Of a stretch of 64,000 bases of DNA, positions 61,299 through 64,000 are shown one piece after another. Where the stretch lies: the NCBI GenBank assembly GCA_017506865.1, contig JAFCMP010000554.1:310001-374000 (forward strand), written 5' to 3'. Under the pieces are notes generated by a model. It was given only the letters and a program-made list of their open reading frames with translations, was not told the origin of the DNA and searched no databases. Made by a program: the position numbers and the translations under genes. Source of the DNA: Tribonema minus. Taxonomy: Eukaryota; Sar; Xanthophyceae; Tribonematales; Tribonemataceae. Numbering within the stretch: the stretch's first letter is position 1; every line of letters starts with the position of its first letter.

Positions 61299-64000
61299 CT
61301 AGTCGAAGCGACGGTCCTGAGCGCTGCGCCACCCGCCCTTGTGGCACCCCTGCTGCGGCGGCATGTCCCTGGTCAGCAGGTGGCAGACCACGCACTTGCC
61401 GTGGCCGTGGCGGCACTGCGGGCCGCAAGTCAACTCTCCCCGGCCGCCGTCTAAGGCCAGTGCGGAGCCGCCGCTGTGGCCGTTGTGCTGCGAAGCCGTT
61501 GAAGTTGCCTTGGGATGTGAAGCGAAAACTTCAAGTATTGCCTTGGCCAGGCGTACCATAAGCGTTGCGGTGGACAGGCCGGTGACCACGTTGGCGAGGG
61601 CGTGCAGCGCCCAGACCTGGCGACGCAGCACGCGCAGGAGCACACCGCAGCAAGTGCCATCACGCAAGTTGCAATGTCAGCTCGACTGCCAAAAGAATGG
61701 TGGACCGAGAGTATACCCGATGCAAGGATTGGGCCGAAGCTCAGTCAAAAGTGCGTTATGACGTGTATACGGATGGCGGCAGGTTTTACTGTAGATGTAC
61801 ATAATTGAAGCTGTACATGCACACACACAGCAGACAGCAATTGATGAGCTTGCAAGTGAGCACGCTGTATCGGGGCGCGCATCGCACACACGCAGAGCGG
61901 TGGTGATAATGGTGGCCAACAAAAGACAGATGAAAGGTAGAAATACAGCACAACGTACGAGGACGCATGTGAGGCAACGCTGAACGTTGCGTTCTGGTTC
62001 GGACATGGCCCAAAGCTGTTGTCATCTCAACAGAAGCGGCGCCACAAGTGCAGGTCACCATGCCAATCCTTGACAATGCCACATTGCATTGTGTCATTGC
62101 ATTGATGAATAAACACCTTCACAACGCTGCATTGCCATATGTACGCTTACCAATGAGGTTATGACCACAAGCCGCTCCAGCTCAGCGCTTGCAACCGAGC
62201 GCGTCATGCGGCCAGACACCAGGTCCCGCACTATGAGGACATGCGTCAATGAGTCAAATGCCTGACAGAGGCAATCGCACGTTGTGGGTAAAAGGACATG
62301 AGATCAGTTTGTGATGCCAAACAGCGTATTCGGTGTCTGCTTGCAATGCTGTGCAGTGTGGCGAAGCACATCTTAAATGGACAAGACCATTGAAGGCACG
62401 CAATCTTTGGTCACAGTCGGCCAGGTATCGCCACGGCCAAGCCGCGCAGCACACGATTATGCTGACCAAGTAAGCCAGCCTAAAAGCCGCATTGATGCTG
62501 CTGCGTGTTGCAGCCCACGATATGCAGCATTTGCAGACACAGAGCAAATACATCTACAATGTCTGATCATAAGCGTTTGAGGGTCACCAATCACATCCTC
62601 AAATATGGCATCGTACCCCCGTCCACAGTATCACAACAGGAGCTGACATGTATTGCTGCACAAGCAGGCGTCTTGCGGCGGCGTGCTGTGGACTGTTCGC
62701 TGGCTGCAGCTATGCGCTTGTAGCTGTACACCGCCATTCACCGCTGCCAGGTTTCATACGCAGTGCGACAGCTGTCTTGCCTGTAGTGCGAAGCGCTTGG
62801 CACTGATCATCAGATCCGCCAGCGACCGCAGGTGCCAGTGGTCGATCAGTAGCCGCATGATGCCCAAGGTTGGTGACCATCCCCGCTGTGCGTCGATGCT
62901 GACCTGCAGCAACATGAAGCAACAACAAGCCATAGCAGAAAGCGTGAAGACTTGACGACTGAATGAGATCCAGCAGGTGCTCTGTTTTAGTGTTGTTGTT
63001 ACTGGACAGTGAAAGTGAAAGAGGCGGCTTTGAGGTTGCTGTTTGCCACATGCTGCATGGCATGCAGAGCAATTTAGGATCAAGGTATTGCGGCACGCTG
63101 AAGGAGGACAGCTGCATGGATGTATGGATGTGTGCATGGTAGCCCAACTACTATATGCTCATCAGCTGATTAAAACGCATGCAGCAACATGCTTCTCGCC
63201 AACGCTAGGCTGCCAAAAGCAAGCGTACACATCCGCTGGTGGCTTGATCAGAACCTCTGCGAGTGAAGCATGCACAAAGGCCGAGATGGTCAAGCCATGC
63301 CACTATCACACAGCGGCACTTGCATCACAGTGTGTCTATGTGACGGAGCCATGTAATAGCATGCGTCTCGTTGCCATATGACCTGCAACAACAATTGATG
63401 ACATTAACATCATATGACACGCGATGCAAAGCCTCACCAGAATGATCTTGCCCAGATGATAGACGCAGCTAACTGCAATCATGTTGCTGGTCAAGGGTGC
63501 TGTGTAGGGCAACGCCGCCAGCATAGACAGAATCTCTCGCAGCCAATATGCGCCCAGCACGCCTGCATTGAGCCAGCACACGAACGCTTCATTAATAAAG
63601 GCTCTTGAATGCCACATGTCTGCACACGCAGCAGACTGTGAACACACACACCAGGTGTGAAGGTGGGGAACTCATGTGGTCGGGCGACGCTGACCAAATG
63701 TAGACTAAGTTAATTGGTCAGTAGGCTCATCGTCAGCACCATAACCATCTACTGCAGCACAATCACATGCTGAAGACGTCCATTATGGCACAGCACGCAC
63801 CTGCAATCACCCAGTACTGTCGCTTTTTCAAAAGCGAGATCCCATAGCCCCGGTCTAGCCTCTGACAAAGAGGATTGAGAAGCACGTTCAGATGTTGCAG
63901 CATCACCCACACCTCGTGCACCAGCAGCAGCGCTACCAGCCTCTGTAGTGTGCCGTCCTGTGCGTGCCAGCGCCAGCCCGGCTCCCCATGCTCATCTTTT
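61299..64000 (-). CDS. Unrecognised helical protein with Cys/His-rich C-terminus (5' end outside window)
   Basis: Five exons are visible: 63999-63801 (continues beyond the window), 63601-63438, 62903-62781, 62261-62151 and 61616-61299 (stop). Phases match throughout and give about 237 residues of the C-terminal part. The exon ending at 62781 uses a GC donor (CAG|GCAAGA). The protein has long hydrophobic or amphipathic helices (LQRLVALLLVHEVWVMLQHL; AYWLREILSMLAALPYTAPL), and whether these are membrane-spanning is unclear. It ends with a Cys/His cluster, CGPQCRHGHGKCVVC ... CHKGGW, that could bind zinc. I do not recognise the family. Confidence 0.72.
62780..62781 (-). promoter_or_regulatory. 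GC-AG 5' splice site
   Basis: The exon 62903-62781 ends FALQ with CAG followed by GCAAGA. Phase 0 matches the next exon at 62261. This is the second GC donor in the window. Confidence 0.72.

Overview
The window is nuclear DNA of a eukaryote, probably a unicellular alga or another protist. The genes are split by many long GT-AG introns. The intergenic and intronic DNA is rich in tandem repeats, interspersed repeats and TTAGGG/CCCTAA telomere-type tracts. Proteins carry long Ala, Gly and Ser runs. One gene, a HIT protein, starts with a signal-peptide-like sequence followed by Phe. That resembles, but does not prove, the bipartite plastid targeting seen in algae with complex red plastids. The lineage is not resolved. 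No rRNA, tRNA, CRISPR array or transposase was recognised.

Layout: (1) 355-2109 (+), a two-exon gene for mitochondrial succinate dehydrogenase assembly factor 4. (2) 2935-10306 (-), an 11-exon PP2C protein phosphatase that closes in phase over 467 residues. (3) 10816-47158 (-), a giant gene of about 44 exons. It encodes a disordered N-terminus, two tandem cyclic-nucleotide-binding domains (CNBDs), a CaMKK/GRIK-like protein kinase and a disordered tail of roughly 900 residues. (4) 47278-48235 (+), a HIT-family hydrolase divergent from the giant kinase, with only 119 bp between the start codons. (5) 50171-52881 (-), a 4-exon beta-carbonic anhydrase. (6) 54336-59475 (-), a 9-exon helical protein I do not recognise. 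(7) 61299 to the window edge (-), the 3' half of another unrecognised helical protein with a Cys/His-rich C-terminus. Gene models were built by eye from splice sites. In nearly all cases the phases of consecutive exons match, which is strong internal support.

The most unusual features are two. First is the CNBD-CNBD-CaMKK-like kinase fusion, directly upstream of and on the same strand as a PP2C. Second is a pervasive pattern in exactly those two genes: short segments spanning exon/intron junctions are tandemly duplicated into the neighbouring intron, leaving one to three decayed 'exon echoes' that keep splice-site sequence. The other genes show little or none of this.

Functionally, the kinase and phosphatase look like a cyclic-nucleotide-responsive signalling pair (inference). 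The carbonic anhydrase, HIT hydrolase and SDH assembly factor are housekeeping or metabolic genes.
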